The notes under the pieces: model-generated
Databases searched by the model: none
The model's input: only the letters and a program-made list of their open reading frames with translations
What the model was told of the DNA's origin: nothing
Program-made: the position numbers and the translations under genes
Shown here: one piece after another, positions 1 through 6,556 of the stretch
How the letters are laid out: every line of letters starts with the position of its first letter
Numbering within the stretch: the first letter of the stretch is position 1
Assembly: GCA_009925925.1 (NCBI GenBank)
Contig: RFQA01000011.1
Span: 1-32,880 of the forward strand
Origin: Betaproteobacteria bacterium
Lineage (GTDB): Bacteria; Pseudomonadota; Gammaproteobacteria; Burkholderiales; Burkholderiaceae_C
Length of the DNA stretch: 32,880 nucleotides
Direction: 5' to 3'

Positions 1-605
1 ACCTTCCACACAGACGCGGTATCGGTCAAGATCAACCGGTCCAGCACGCTGCCGCTGGGCTGCAGGATGCCGACCACGGTGTAGGCGTTCTCCCCATGGG
101 TGTGGCCACCCGCGCCCAAACCGTGCGAGCCCACAAAAGTCTGGCCCAGCTGCAGGCCCATACGCTTGGCAACGGCTGACCCCAGCACGGCCTGCATGGG
201 TTGGGTCCAGAGCGCACCTTGGGCCAGCTGCGCATCGTAGTGGTCCACATAGGCGGTCGAGGTACCCGCGATGCGGTAGCCCCCGAAGTTGTCGCCCAAA
301 CTGATGGGAATGATCTTCGCCACCAGGGGGTTCTTGACCAGTTCATTCACCGCCTGAAGCGGCACGTTGCCCGGTGGCACGTCAATATGCAGCACGCCAG
401 AGAGGATGAGCTGCATGGGGCTGCCCTTGGCGCCCACCACCACGTCGATCCCTGCCAAGTCACGGTCAAAGGCCTTACTGAGCTGTGCGCCCACCAGCAA
501 CAAAAAGGTAATCGACGCCAGCCCCAGGCTCAGCAGTAAAAGATTAAGTGCAGCGCCCAAGGGGCGGGACCACAGATAGCGCCATGCAAAGAAAAGAGTT
601 TTCAT
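1..605 (-). CDS. FtsX/MacB-type ABC transporter permease (partial, C-terminus beyond window)
   Basis: Seen: an open minus-strand frame from ATG at 605-603 to the window edge without a stop, which is why the ORF track missed it. It begins MKTLFFAWRYLWSRPLGAAL, has one hydrophobic segment at about residues 17-41, then a long soluble region of the MacB periplasmic-core type (for example DVVVGAKGSPMQLILSGVLH), about 201 residues in all. Known: COG0577 permeases have an N-terminal helix, a large periplasmic domain and three C-terminal helices, which would lie outside the window. It follows an ABC ATPase by 4 bp and the Zur-like gene beyond that, so the three form one operon. Zur regulons in some proteobacteria contain such a COG1136/COG0577 pair, linked to zinc uptake (Zrg-like). 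Inference: an envelope transporter acting under zinc limitation; substrate unproven. Confidence 0.85.
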   Translation of the reverse strand, partial: MKTLFFAWRYLWSRPLGAALNLLLLSLGLASITFLLLVGAQLSKAFDRDLAGIDVVVGAKGSPMQLILSGVLHIDVPPGNVPLQAVNELVKNPLVAKIIPISLGDNFGGYRIAGTSTAYVDHYDAQLAQGALWTQPMQAVLGSAVAKRMGLQLGQTFVGSHGLGAGGHTHGENAYTVVGILQPSGSVLDRLILTDTASVWK

Positions 606-608
606 GAT

Positions 609-666
609 GCTACGCTTTTGATAGCTGCTCGCGGCTTAATGACAGGCGCTGGAAGCCTATTTGACC
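609..666 (+). repeat. 58-bp dispersed repeat, copy 1
   Basis: Begins GCTAC, then AGCTGCTCGCGG after 14 bases, and runs to GGCGCTGGAAGCC. It aligns without gaps to the four other copies at 4769, 13346 (reverse), 25586 and 30577. This copy covers the C-terminal codons and TAG stop of the minus-strand ABC ATPase. Confidence 0.75.
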
Positions 667-1287
667 ATCGGAAGTCGGTGGAACCAGTGCCGCAACCCGC
701 GCATCGTGCGTGGCGATCACCAGCGTGGCGCCTTGTTGGGCTGCGGTGGAGAGCAGCAGGCTCACCGCTTGGGCAGCCGATTCGTCGTCCAGGCTGGCGG
801 TGGGTTCATCAGCCAGCAGCACTTGGGGCTTGAGCAGCACCGCACGCGCCAACGCCACCCGCTGCGCCTGCCCGCCGGAGAGTTGGCTGGGCAAGCGTTT
901 GACCAGCTCAGCGACTCCTAGCGCAGCCAACGCGCTGTGGATACGGGCAGTGTCTTCAGCCTGCCCGGCGGCCCATTGCGCCATGGCCAGGTTTTGCTGC
1001 ACGGTGAGCGCCTCGCTCAAATGCAGCTTTTGCGGCAAAAAGCCGATGGCGCCCGCACGCCAGGCGTCTGCCGCCGCACCGCGCAAGGCGGTGACGTCTT
1101 GGCCCGCCACGTGCAACGTACCCGCAGCCGGCGCCACCAACGCGGCCACCATCGCAAGCCAGGTGGACTTGCCGCTGCCCGACGGGCCGCTGAGCAAAAG
1201 CACGGCGCCTTGGGGCACCTGCACATCGGGAAAATGCAACTCGCTGCCGCCGGGGTAGCGGTAGCGCAGACCTTGGCTGTGGATCAT
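610..1287 (-). CDS. ABC transporter ATP-binding protein, LolD/MacB class
   Basis: A 225-residue nucleotide-binding subunit that would energise the adjacent FtsX-like permease at the inner membrane. Seen: Walker A GPSGSGKST near residue 35, Q-loop FLPQK, signature LSGGQAQR, Walker B VLLADEPTASLD and the switch His in ATHD. The longer ORF starting at 1461 is rejected because it overlaps the Fur-family gene. ATG at 1287 overlaps that gene's TGA as ATGA, implying translational coupling. Oddity: the last 18 or so residues and the TAG stop are encoded by a copy of the 58-bp dispersed repeat (609-666), so the tail QIGFQRLSLSREQLSKA is probably repeat-derived. COG1136 family assignment is firm; the transported substrate is inferred only from linkage to Zur. 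Confidence 0.9.
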   Translation of the reverse strand: MIHSQGLRYRYPGGSELHFPDVQVPQGAVLLLSGPSGSGKSTWLAMVAALVAPAAGTLHVAGQDVTALRGAAADAWRAGAIGFLPQKLHLSEALTVQQNLAMAQWAAGQAEDTARIHSALAALGVAELVKRLPSQLSGGQAQRVALARAVLLKPQVLLADEPTASLDDESAAQAVSLLLSTAAQQGATLVIATHDARVAALVPPTSDGQIGFQRLSLSREQLSKA

Positions 1288-1787
1288 GCGGCGGCCCCAG
1301 CGTTGGCGCAGTCGGCGCATACGCCCTTCACTGCAAAGTCGAGGTGCAGATCGGTGTAGCCCAAAGCGCGCAGGGATTCGATGGCGGTCTGCGCCGCCTT
1401 TTCCAGATCCACCGCCTGCAGTGCGCCGGCCAAGGGGCTGTCGCGGTGGCAACTCTGGCACTCAAAGTGCGGGGTGGCGTGCACGCTCGCCGGCATGGCC
1501 TGGTAGCGGCGCACCCGCTGGCTGTCCACCCGGCACAGCAGCAGGCCCACCTGGGTCAGGCGGTCAATCAGGCGGTAAAGGGTCACGCGGTCCAGCGGCT
1601 CGGCGTGGTCACCAGACAGCGACTCCTGCAACTGCGCATGGGTGTAGCTGGTGTCGGGGTGGGCCAGCAACCAGCCCAGCACGCGGCGCGCCGCCGCCGT
1701 GCGGCGCAGGCCGTGGGCCGACAGCAGCGCGTCAATCGGGTCGTCGCCCTTGAGTACGGGCGGGGCCGGTGGGTTCACAGAAGCCAT
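1284..1787 (-). CDS. zur: Fur-family zinc-responsive repressor (Zur-like)
   Basis: A 167-residue regulator with an N-terminal winged helix (recognition segment DRVTLYRLIDRL) and a C-terminal metal-binding half. Seen: HATPHFECQSC followed by a terminal CADC, the paired CxxC motifs that hold structural zinc in Fur/Zur proteins. The start at 1787 (MASVNPP) is preferred over the track's 1820, because GAGGAT lies just upstream of it and because 1820 would put the start inside the first operator palindrome. Neighbours: divergent from znuCBA and cotranscribed with an ABC ATPase/permease pair. Inference: with zinc bound it represses both directions through the three palindromes at 1805-1873. It could respond to another metal; the His-rich ZnuA partner favours zinc. 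Confidence 0.88.
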   Translation of the reverse strand: MASVNPPAPPVLKGDDPIDALLSAHGLRRTAAARRVLGWLLAHPDTSYTHAQLQESLSGDHAEPLDRVTLYRLIDRLTQVGLLLCRVDSQRVRRYQAMPASVHATPHFECQSCHRDSPLAGALQAVDLEKAAQTAIESLRALGYTDLHLDFAVKGVCADCANAGAAA

Positions 1788-1804
1788 CAGAATATCCTCA
1801 AAAA

Positions 1805-1873
1805 TGCAATTCAGTTGCAATAGTCATTTAGATGCAACCAAGTTGCGTTAGACTATATCGCAATTTAGTTGCA
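1805..1873. promoter_or_regulatory. Three tandem palindromic operators (probable Zur boxes)
   Basis: Seen directly: TGCAA-TTCAG-TTGCA at 1805-1819, TGCAA-CCAAG-TTGCG at 1833-1847 and CGCAA-TTTAG-TTGCA at 1859-1873. Centres are 28 and 26 bp apart, roughly 2.5 helical turns. They fill the AT-rich gap between zur and the znu genes. Inference: autoregulatory and znu operators for the Fur-family protein, able to cover both divergent promoters. Confidence 0.75.
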
Positions 1874-1888
1874 TTATGAGAGTGCTTT

Positions 1889-2038
1889 GTGACAGTTCCC
1901 CGCCCTACCCGCCAACTTTACAAACACCCCGGATTCCTGGCCCTGCCCGCATGGCAGCGCGTCGCCATCACCCTGCCGGCCCTCGCCCTGCTCTGGTTGG
2001 GCGTGTGGTGGGCCAGCCTGGAAGCGGCGTCGCTATGA
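1889..2038 (+). CDS. Small single-helix membrane protein preceding znuC
   Basis: A 49-residue ORF below the track's length cut-off. It starts with GTG at 1889 after a GAGAG stretch and ends in TGA at 2036-2038, overlapping the likely znuC start as ATGA. It begins MTVPRPTRQLYKHPGF (GTG read as Met) and ends in a strong hydrophobic helix, VAITLPALALLWLGVWWASL. The overlap geometry matches that of znuC/znuB, so it looks like the first gene of the znu operon or a translational leader coupling znuC. I do not recognise the family. The alternative is that this sequence is simply the N-terminal extension of the track's znuC frame, but that extension reads as unlike-protein sequence (MRVLCDSSPPYPPTL...). 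Confidence 0.6.
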   Translation: MTVPRPTRQLYKHPGFLALPAWQRVAITLPALALLWLGVWWASLEAASL

Positions 2039-2871
2039 ACCGCACAAAACAGACTGCTCATCCCACTGCCTCGGAAGCGGTTGCGGCCATCACGCTGCAC
2101 CAGGTGAGTGGCCACTTTGCGCAGGGCTCGCTCACAGCAGTGATCGGGCCCAACGGCGCGGGCAAAAGCACCCTACTCAAAAGCCTGGCCGGCCTGTTGA
2201 AGCCCGAGCGGCCTGCCCGCATAGAACGCGCGCCGGGTTTGCGTCTGGCCTACCTGCCGCAGCACAGCGAGCTGGACCGCAGCTTCCCTTTGGACGTGAG
2301 CGACTGCGTGCTCATGGGCCTGTGGGCGCAGACCGGGGCTTTCGGCAGCGCCAGAGCGGCCATGCTGGCGCGGGTCGATGCTGCGCTGGAGGCGGTGGGC
2401 CTGCAAGGCTTTGAGCGCCGCCCGGTAGGCACGCTCTCCAGCGGGCAGTTGCAGCGCGCCCTGTTTGCCCGCCTGCTGGTGCAGGACGCCGACATCATCC
2501 TGCTGGACGAACCCTTCAACGCGGTGGACAGCAAAACCACCGCCAGCCTGCTGACATTGGTGCAGCAGTGGCACCGCCAGGGCCGCACCGTGGTGGCCGT
2601 GCTGCATGACGATGCGCAAGTGAGGGAGCATTTCCCCCAGACCCTCTTGCTGGCGCGCGAGTGCATTGCCTGGGGTACCACGGCCGAGGTGCTGACCGAC
2701 GCCAACCTGCAGCACGCCCGCGCCATGGCCGAGGCCTGGGATGGCGATGAACACCCCCCGGCTTGCCCACTGCGTGTGGCCGCTTTCCCCCTTGCAGGGG
2801 GCAACACCGGTGGCCCGGCGGAGCCGGCTCCACGGTGTTCCGCGGCGTTGCAAGAAGTGGCGTTCCCATGA
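2035..2871 (+). CDS. znuC: Zinc ABC transporter ATPase ZnuC
   Basis: A 278-residue ATPase energising zinc import by ZnuB. Seen: Walker A GPNGAGKST, signature LSSGQLQR, Walker B ILLDEPFNAVD and switch His in VLHDD, all typical of the metal-type (COG1121) subfamily. ATG at 2035 is chosen instead of the track's 1876 because residues before it are not ABC-like and overlap a better small ORF; the TGA of that ORF overlaps this ATG. Its stop overlaps the znuB ATG at 2868 (ATGA). Oddity: roughly the last 38 residues (AAFPLAGGNTGGPAEPAPRC...) are low-complexity and encoded by a hairpin-forming repeat (2755-2845), so the functional protein probably ends near residue 240. Confidence 0.9.
   Translation: MNRTKQTAHPTASEAVAAITLHQVSGHFAQGSLTAVIGPNGAGKSTLLKSLAGLLKPERPARIERAPGLRLAYLPQHSELDRSFPLDVSDCVLMGLWAQTGAFGSARAAMLARVDAALEAVGLQGFERRPVGTLSSGQLQRALFARLLVQDADIILLDEPFNAVDSKTTASLLTLVQQWHRQGRTVVAVLHDDAQVREHFPQTLLLARECIAWGTTAEVLTDANLQHARAMAEAWDGDEHPPACPLRVAAFPLAGGNTGGPAEPAPRCSAALQEVAFP
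2755..2845. repeat. Hairpin-rich interspersed repeat forming the ZnuC C-terminus
   Basis: Seen: a perfect CCCCCT-TGC-AGGGGG hairpin at 2787-2801, followed by a larger interrupted stem pairing AACACCG (2803-2809) with CGGTGTT (2833-2839) and enclosing CCGGC/GCCGG (2815-2819 with 2823-2827). Only one copy occurs in this window. From memory, near-identical sequences are scattered through Comamonadaceae genomes; this is unverified here. It reads through in the znuC frame and ends about 22 bp before the znuB start, so in mRNA the structure sits between two coupled cistrons. Confidence 0.6.
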
Positions 2872-3755
2872 CGCTGCTGCCAGTGCTGTGGGAAGCCCTG
2901 ATCTCCCCCTTCTCCGAATTCGCCTTCATGCGCCGGGCGCTGGTGGCCACGCTGGCCTTGTCACTGAGCGCCGCACCCTTGGGCGTGTTTTTGACGCTGC
3001 GTCGTATGAGCCTCTTGGGCGACGCGCTCAGCCATGCGGTGCTGCCCGGTGTAGCCATCGGATTCATGGTGAGCGGCCTGTCGCTCACCGCCATGGCGCT
3101 GGGCGGTGTGATCGCGGGCCTGCTGGTGGCGGGCATGGCAGGTGCGGTGAGCCGTTTCACCACCCTGAAAGAAGACGCCAGCCTGGCAGCCATTTACCTA
3201 GTGGCCCTCGCGCTGGGCGTGACCTTGATTGCGGGCCACGGCACGCAGCTGGACTTGCTGCACATCCTGTTCGGCAGCGCACTGGGCGTGGACGGCGATG
3301 GCCTGCTGATGGTTGCTGGCGTGTCTACCTTCAGCGTCCTGACGCTTGCGCTCATGTACCGGGGGCTGGTGCTGGAAACCTTTGACCCTGTGTTTTTGAG
3401 TGCACACCGCAGCGGCGTGCCGCCTTGGGTCTGGCAGCAGGGCTTTTTGATGCTGGTGGTGCTCAATCTGGTGGCGGGCTTTCAGACCCTCGGCACGCTC
3501 ATGGCCGTGGGGCTGATGATGCTGCCCGCCGTGAGCGCCCGCCTGTGGCACGACACCCTGCCCGCGCAACTGCTCAATGCCAGCGTGCAAGCGGCGCTGG
3601 CCGGCGTGGCCGGGCTGCTGCTGTCTTACCACTTCGACACGCCCTCGGGCCCCACCATCATCGGCTGCGCCGGGGCGCTCTACGCCGCCTCTTTGTTGCT
3701 CGCGCCCGGTGGCTGGCTGCCCCGCCGCTGGATGCGATCCCACCGCGTGGCCTGA
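2868..3755 (+). CDS. znuB: Zinc ABC transporter permease ZnuB
   Basis: A 295-residue polytopic inner-membrane protein of the ABC-3 metal permease family, with about eight hydrophobic segments. Seen: the family signature region LRRMSLLGDALSHAVLPGVAIGF near residues 43-65, and later LGTLMAVGLMMLPAVSARLW. The start is ATG at 2868, overlapping znuC's TGA; the longer track ORF begins upstream in another gene. The C-terminus is a basic cytosolic tail (PRRWMRSHRVA). Together with ZnuC and the ZnuA binding protein it forms the zinc importer. ABC-3 permeases also serve manganese and iron; zinc is favoured by the Zur-like regulator and operators upstream. Confidence 0.92.
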   Translation: MTLLPVLWEALISPFSEFAFMRRALVATLALSLSAAPLGVFLTLRRMSLLGDALSHAVLPGVAIGFMVSGLSLTAMALGGVIAGLLVAGMAGAVSRFTTLKEDASLAAIYLVALALGVTLIAGHGTQLDLLHILFGSALGVDGDGLLMVAGVSTFSVLTLALMYRGLVLETFDPVFLSAHRSGVPPWVWQQGFLMLVVLNLVAGFQTLGTLMAVGLMMLPAVSARLWHDTLPAQLLNASVQAALAGVAGLLLSYHFDTPSGPTIIGCAGALYAASLLLAPGGWLPRRWMRSHRVA

Positions 3756-3815
3756 GCTACGACCCATCTGCATTTCTTTCCTATTTCCACTCCACAACCC
3801 AACCTGCATATCACC

Positions 3816-4757
3816 ATGACTGCATTCGACACCCTCTCGCTCTCCGCCATCCCCCGCCGTTTTCTCTTGGCCAGTGCCACCGCCCTGGCCTTGCTGGGCA
3901 GCCAAGCCTTCGCGGCCGACAAGCTGCCGGTAACCGCCAGCTTCAGCATTCTGGGCGATCTGGTGCGCGTGGTCGGTGGCGACCGGGTGGCCGTCACCAC
4001 CTTGGTCGGCCCCAATGAAGATGCCCATGTGTTTGAAGCCAAGCCCACTGACGCCAAAACCTTGTTGGAATCCAAACTGGTCGTCACCAACGGATTGGGC
4101 TTTGAACCCTGGGCTGCCAAGCTCATCAAGTCAGCAGGCTACAAGGGCGAGACTGTGGCAGCTACTAAAGGGGTGAAGCCACGACATATGGAGGAAGAGA
4201 AAGGCCACGCCGGCCACGCACACGAAGAAACCGACCCCCACGCCTGGCAAAACCCCGGCAATGTGGTGCTGTACGTGCGCAACATTGCAGCCGGTTTGGC
4301 CAAAGTGGACACTGCAGGTGCCGCCACTTACCAAGCCAACGCCGAGGCCTATGTGAAAGAGCTGCAAGCGCTGGACAGCTGGGCCAAAGAGCAGATCGCC
4401 AACATTCCGGCAGACAAACGCAAGGTCATCACCTCGCACGATGCATTTGGCTACTTTTCAGCGCAGTACGGCGTGAAGTTTTTGGCCCCGCAAGGCGTGA
4501 ACACTGAAGCCGAGCCCAGCGCCAAACAAGTGGCCCAGCTGATCCAACAAATCCAGCGCGAAAAAATCCGCGCCGTGTTTGTGGAAAACATGAGCACGCC
4601 GAAGCTCATCGCCCAACTCAGCAAAGACGCCGGTGCCACCCTGGGCGCCAGCCTGTATGCCGACGCACTGTCCACCGCGGACCAGCCAGGCGCTACCTAC
4701 TTGAAGATGATGCGTCACAACGTGACCCAGCTGGTCGCAGGGATGAAGTTGAACTGA
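3816..4757 (+). CDS. znuA: Periplasmic zinc-binding protein ZnuA
   Basis: A 313-residue cluster A-I solute-binding protein that captures zinc and delivers it to ZnuB. Seen: a signal peptide with a basic start and hydrophobic core ending near AFA-AD (residues 31-34), then His-containing metal-ligand motifs DAHVFE, DPHAWQNP and SHDAFGYF, with ENMSTPKL further on. A short His/acid loop (HMEEEKGHAGHAHEETD) lies before the second ligand motif, a feature of zinc rather than manganese binders. It lies 60 bp after znuB and is probably in the same operon. ATG at 3816 lacks a strong Shine-Dalgarno, but the signal peptide fits. The family and metal class are firm; zinc specificity is inferred. Confidence 0.92.
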   Translation: MTAFDTLSLSAIPRRFLLASATALALLGSQAFAADKLPVTASFSILGDLVRVVGGDRVAVTTLVGPNEDAHVFEAKPTDAKTLLESKLVVTNGLGFEPWAAKLIKSAGYKGETVAATKGVKPRHMEEEKGHAGHAHEETDPHAWQNPGNVVLYVRNIAAGLAKVDTAGAATYQANAEAYVKELQALDSWAKEQIANIPADKRKVITSHDAFGYFSAQYGVKFLAPQGVNTEAEPSAKQVAQLIQQIQREKIRAVFVENMSTPKLIAQLSKDAGATLGASLYADALSTADQPGATYLKMMRHNVTQLVAGMKLN

Positions 4758-4768
4758 CACCGGTTTTT

Positions 4769-4826
4769 GCTATACATTCAGGAGCTGCCCGCGCATATTC
4801 TGCGGGCGCCACAGGCGTTTTTGGCG
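4769..4826 (+). repeat. 58-bp dispersed repeat, copy 2
   Basis: GCTAT-N9-AGCTGCCCGCGC and onward to GGGCGCCACAGGCGTTTTT. It lies in the intergenic gap after znuA. Here the element can fold as GCCCGC/GCGGGC, and also as CGCC-ACA-GGCG followed by five T, so it may double as a weak terminator for the znu operon. Confidence 0.75.
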
Positions 4827-4876
4827 CAAATTTCACAATATTGTTTGAATCTGCACAGTTTCCACACTTAAGCACC

Positions 4877-5074
4877 ATGGCAAGCGACAAAGAACCCAAT
4901 ATCTGGCTCATTGTGCTCAAGCTGGCCGCAGGCGCGGCGGCATTGGCAGGTTTGGTATGGCTGGCGCTTTGGTACAGCGAAAACTATGGCACCGGTCAGC
5001 CCATGACCCCACCGCTCAAGCCCAAGATGGACTGGGGCATCGCGAACGATTCCCCCATCCGCAACAACCGCTAA
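4877..5074 (+). CDS. Small single-helix membrane protein, unknown
   Basis: A 65-residue protein of no family I recognise. Seen: a short polar start (MASDKEPN), one hydrophobic helix (WLIVLKLAAGAAALAGLVWLALWY, residues 9-32) and a proline-rich polar tail ending DSPIRNNR. The track's start at 4841 adds 12 unlikely residues; ATG at 4877 starts directly before the helix, though neither start has a clear Shine-Dalgarno. It follows repeat copy 2 and converges on msrA, with a symmetrical hairpin between them. Codon use matches the neighbours, and the amphipathic composition looks like a real small membrane protein rather than a shadow ORF. Confidence 0.65.
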   Translation: MASDKEPNIWLIVLKLAAGAAALAGLVWLALWYSENYGTGQPMTPPLKPKMDWGIANDSPIRNNR

Positions 5075-5084
5075 GAATTTACCT

Positions 5085-5101
5085 AAAGCCCCTCAGGCTT
5101 T
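5085..5101. terminator. Short bidirectional terminator hairpin
   Basis: AAAGCC-CCTCA-GGCTTT, a 6-bp stem with A and T ends on both sides, lies between the converging small-membrane-protein gene and msrA and overlaps the msrA stop codon (5093-5095). The T tract is short, so strength is uncertain. Confidence 0.45.
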
Positions 5102-5635
5102 CTGCAAGCGCGCGAAAGTCTTGCGGAACTTCGCCACCTTGGGCGCCGCCACCGCCATGCAATAGCCTTGCGTCGGGTTGCGGGCAAAAAAGTCCTGGTG
5201 GTAGGCCTCGGCAGGCCAATAGTTTTGAACCGGGAGAACTTCGGTCACGATAGGTCGACCGTAGTGCCCGCTGGCGGTCAGCTCGGCGATGATCGCGCGG
5301 GCCTCGGCCTCTTGCTCCGGGGTGGAAAAGTAGATGCCGCTACGGTACTGCGTGCCGGTGTCATTGCCCTGACGGTTCATGGTGGTCGGGTCGTGGATCA
5401 CGAAAAAGATTTCCAGCAATTCGCGGGTGCTCACTACCGCCGGGTCGTACACCAGCTTCACCACTTCATTGTGGCCGGTCGTCCCGGTGCACACAGCTTC
5501 GTAGCTGGGCTGGTGCAAGTGGCCATTGCTGTACCCCGACTCCACATCAACCACCCCCATCACCTCGACAAACACCGACTCGGTGCACCAGAAGCATCCG
5601 CCTCCCAGGGTGATGGTTTGGTGTGTGGTGCTCAT
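5093..5635 (-). CDS. msrA: Peptide-methionine (S)-S-oxide reductase MsrA
   Basis: A 180-residue enzyme that reduces methionine-S-sulfoxide in proteins and free methionine, using thioredoxin. Seen: the catalytic motif GGGCFWC at residues 11-17 (nucleophile Cys14), the conserved GYSNGH, HNEVVKLVYDP, NDTGTQYRSGIY and AEAYHQDF blocks, and a possible resolving Cys in QGYCMAV near the C-terminus. Length matches short cytosolic MsrA proteins. The start is ATG at 5635, preceded by CAGGAGT; the track's 5851 start extends into the divergent intergenic region. It is divergent from the TetR gene, with a 230-bp gap. Confidence 0.95.
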   Translation of the reverse strand: MSTTHQTITLGGGCFWCTESVFVEVMGVVDVESGYSNGHLHQPSYEAVCTGTTGHNEVVKLVYDPAVVSTRELLEIFFVIHDPTTMNRQGNDTGTQYRSGIYFSTPEQEAEARAIIAELTASGHYGRPIVTEVLPVQNYWPAEAYHQDFFARNPTQGYCMAVAAPKVAKFRKTFARLQKA

Positions 5636-5767
5636 GGGGGACTCCTGAAAAGAATGGGGTTCACAGCGCCGTGGCACGATGCCCGGGCACAAGCTCAGTC
5701 GGTTGAACGCCCTGAATCTTACGGAAGAGCCCGATTTTTTGGTGCGGCAAGGGCAATGCACAGACGG

Positions 5768-5787
5768 TTTGCACAACTTTGCACAAA
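5768..5787. repeat. Tandem 10-bp direct repeat in msrA/tetR intergenic region
   Basis: TTTGCACAAC is followed immediately by TTTGCACAAA, a one-helical-turn direct repeat ending 26 bp before the -35 element of the TetR-gene promoter. Function unknown; it could be a regulator site serving msrA or the efflux operon. The rest of the 5636-5813 gap shows nothing else convincing. Confidence 0.5.
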
Positions 5788-5813
5788 CTGCCCGACACGG
5801 GAAACCTCTTGGA

Positions 5814-5860
5814 TTGACACTCAGGGGCGGCACCGGTACATTAATAACCAACCAGTCAGT
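5814..5860 (+). promoter_or_regulatory. Sigma-70 promoter with overlapping TetR-type operator
   Basis: Seen: TTGACA at 5814-5819, a 17-bp spacer and TACATT at 5837-5842. Five bases later comes ACCAACCAGTCAGT (5847-5860), an imperfect palindrome of the form ACnnACnnGTnnGT typical of TetR-family sites. Transcription would start within the operator, only about 17 nt before the ATG, with no Shine-Dalgarno, so the regulator mRNA is nearly leaderless. Inference: autorepression of the efflux operon. Confidence 0.7.
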
Positions 5861-5865
5861 AATTT

Positions 5866-6552
5866 ATGCCAACCCTCCCCACCCTTTGTGACATTGCTTC
5901 CAGCGCGCGTGCCAAGCGCGAGCGGCGCAAAGACGCACGCCCGGGTGAGTTGCTGGCAGCCGCACTGGAACTGTTTGTGGAAAAAGGCTTTGCCGCCACC
6001 CGCGCCGAAGAAGTCGCCAAGCTGGCCGGCGTGTCCAAGGGCACCTTGTTCTTGTATTTCTCCAGCAAGGAAGAGCTGTTCAAAGCCGTGGTGCGCGAAA
6101 ACATTTCGGGCCGCTTCTCCGAATGGAGCGCCGAGTTGGAAACCTTTGAAGGTAACAGCGCCGACCTCTTGCGCTACTGCATGACGGCTTGGTGGGAACG
6201 CGTGGGCTCCACCAAGGCTTCCGGCATTTCCAAGCTGATGATGAGTGAAGCGGGCAATTTTCCAGAACTTACCGCTTTCTACCAAGAGGAAGTCGTCAAA
6301 CCCGGAAACGACCTGATCCGCCGCGTCTTGCAGCGGGGCGTGGCTTCCGGAGAGTTCCGGCAGTTGAATGTGGAATACGGCGTGTACCTCTTGCTCGCCC
6401 CCATGATGTTTCTGGCCCTGTGGCGCCACTCCATCGGGCCCTGCGTGGCGGGCAATGGAGAACTGGACCCCATTGCTTACCTGAATACCCATATCGACAA
6501 CCTGCTGCTGGGGCTGACAGTCCGCACACCTGCCGCACCCAACGCCTCCTGA
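5866..6552 (+). CDS. TetR-family repressor of the adjacent RND efflux operon
   Basis: A 228-residue protein with an N-terminal TetR helix-turn-helix. Seen: the DNA-binding region from LLAAALELFVEKGFAATRAEEVAKLAGVSKGTLFLYFSSKEELFKAV (about residues 27-73) matches the family closely; the C-terminal ligand-binding half is variable, as usual. ATG at 5866 lies just after the palindromic operator. The gene is followed after 4 bp by the membrane-fusion gene and then the RND pump, so it is the first gene of the operon it probably represses. Known: such regulators release DNA on binding pump substrates. The inducer cannot be read from the sequence. Confidence 0.9.
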   Translation: MPTLPTLCDIASSARAKRERRKDARPGELLAAALELFVEKGFAATRAEEVAKLAGVSKGTLFLYFSSKEELFKAVVRENISGRFSEWSAELETFEGNSADLLRYCMTAWWERVGSTKASGISKLMMSEAGNFPELTAFYQEEVVKPGNDLIRRVLQRGVASGEFRQLNVEYGVYLLLAPMMFLALWRHSIGPCVAGNGELDPIAYLNTHIDNLLLGLTVRTPAAPNAS

Positions 6553-6556
6553 CACT

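Noticed and set aside
4150-4172. GCAGCTACT segment in znuA resembling the 58-bp repeat
   Set aside because: Only a few bases agree; the flanking CTCGCGC and GGCGCTAG parts are missing, and the gene is normal there.
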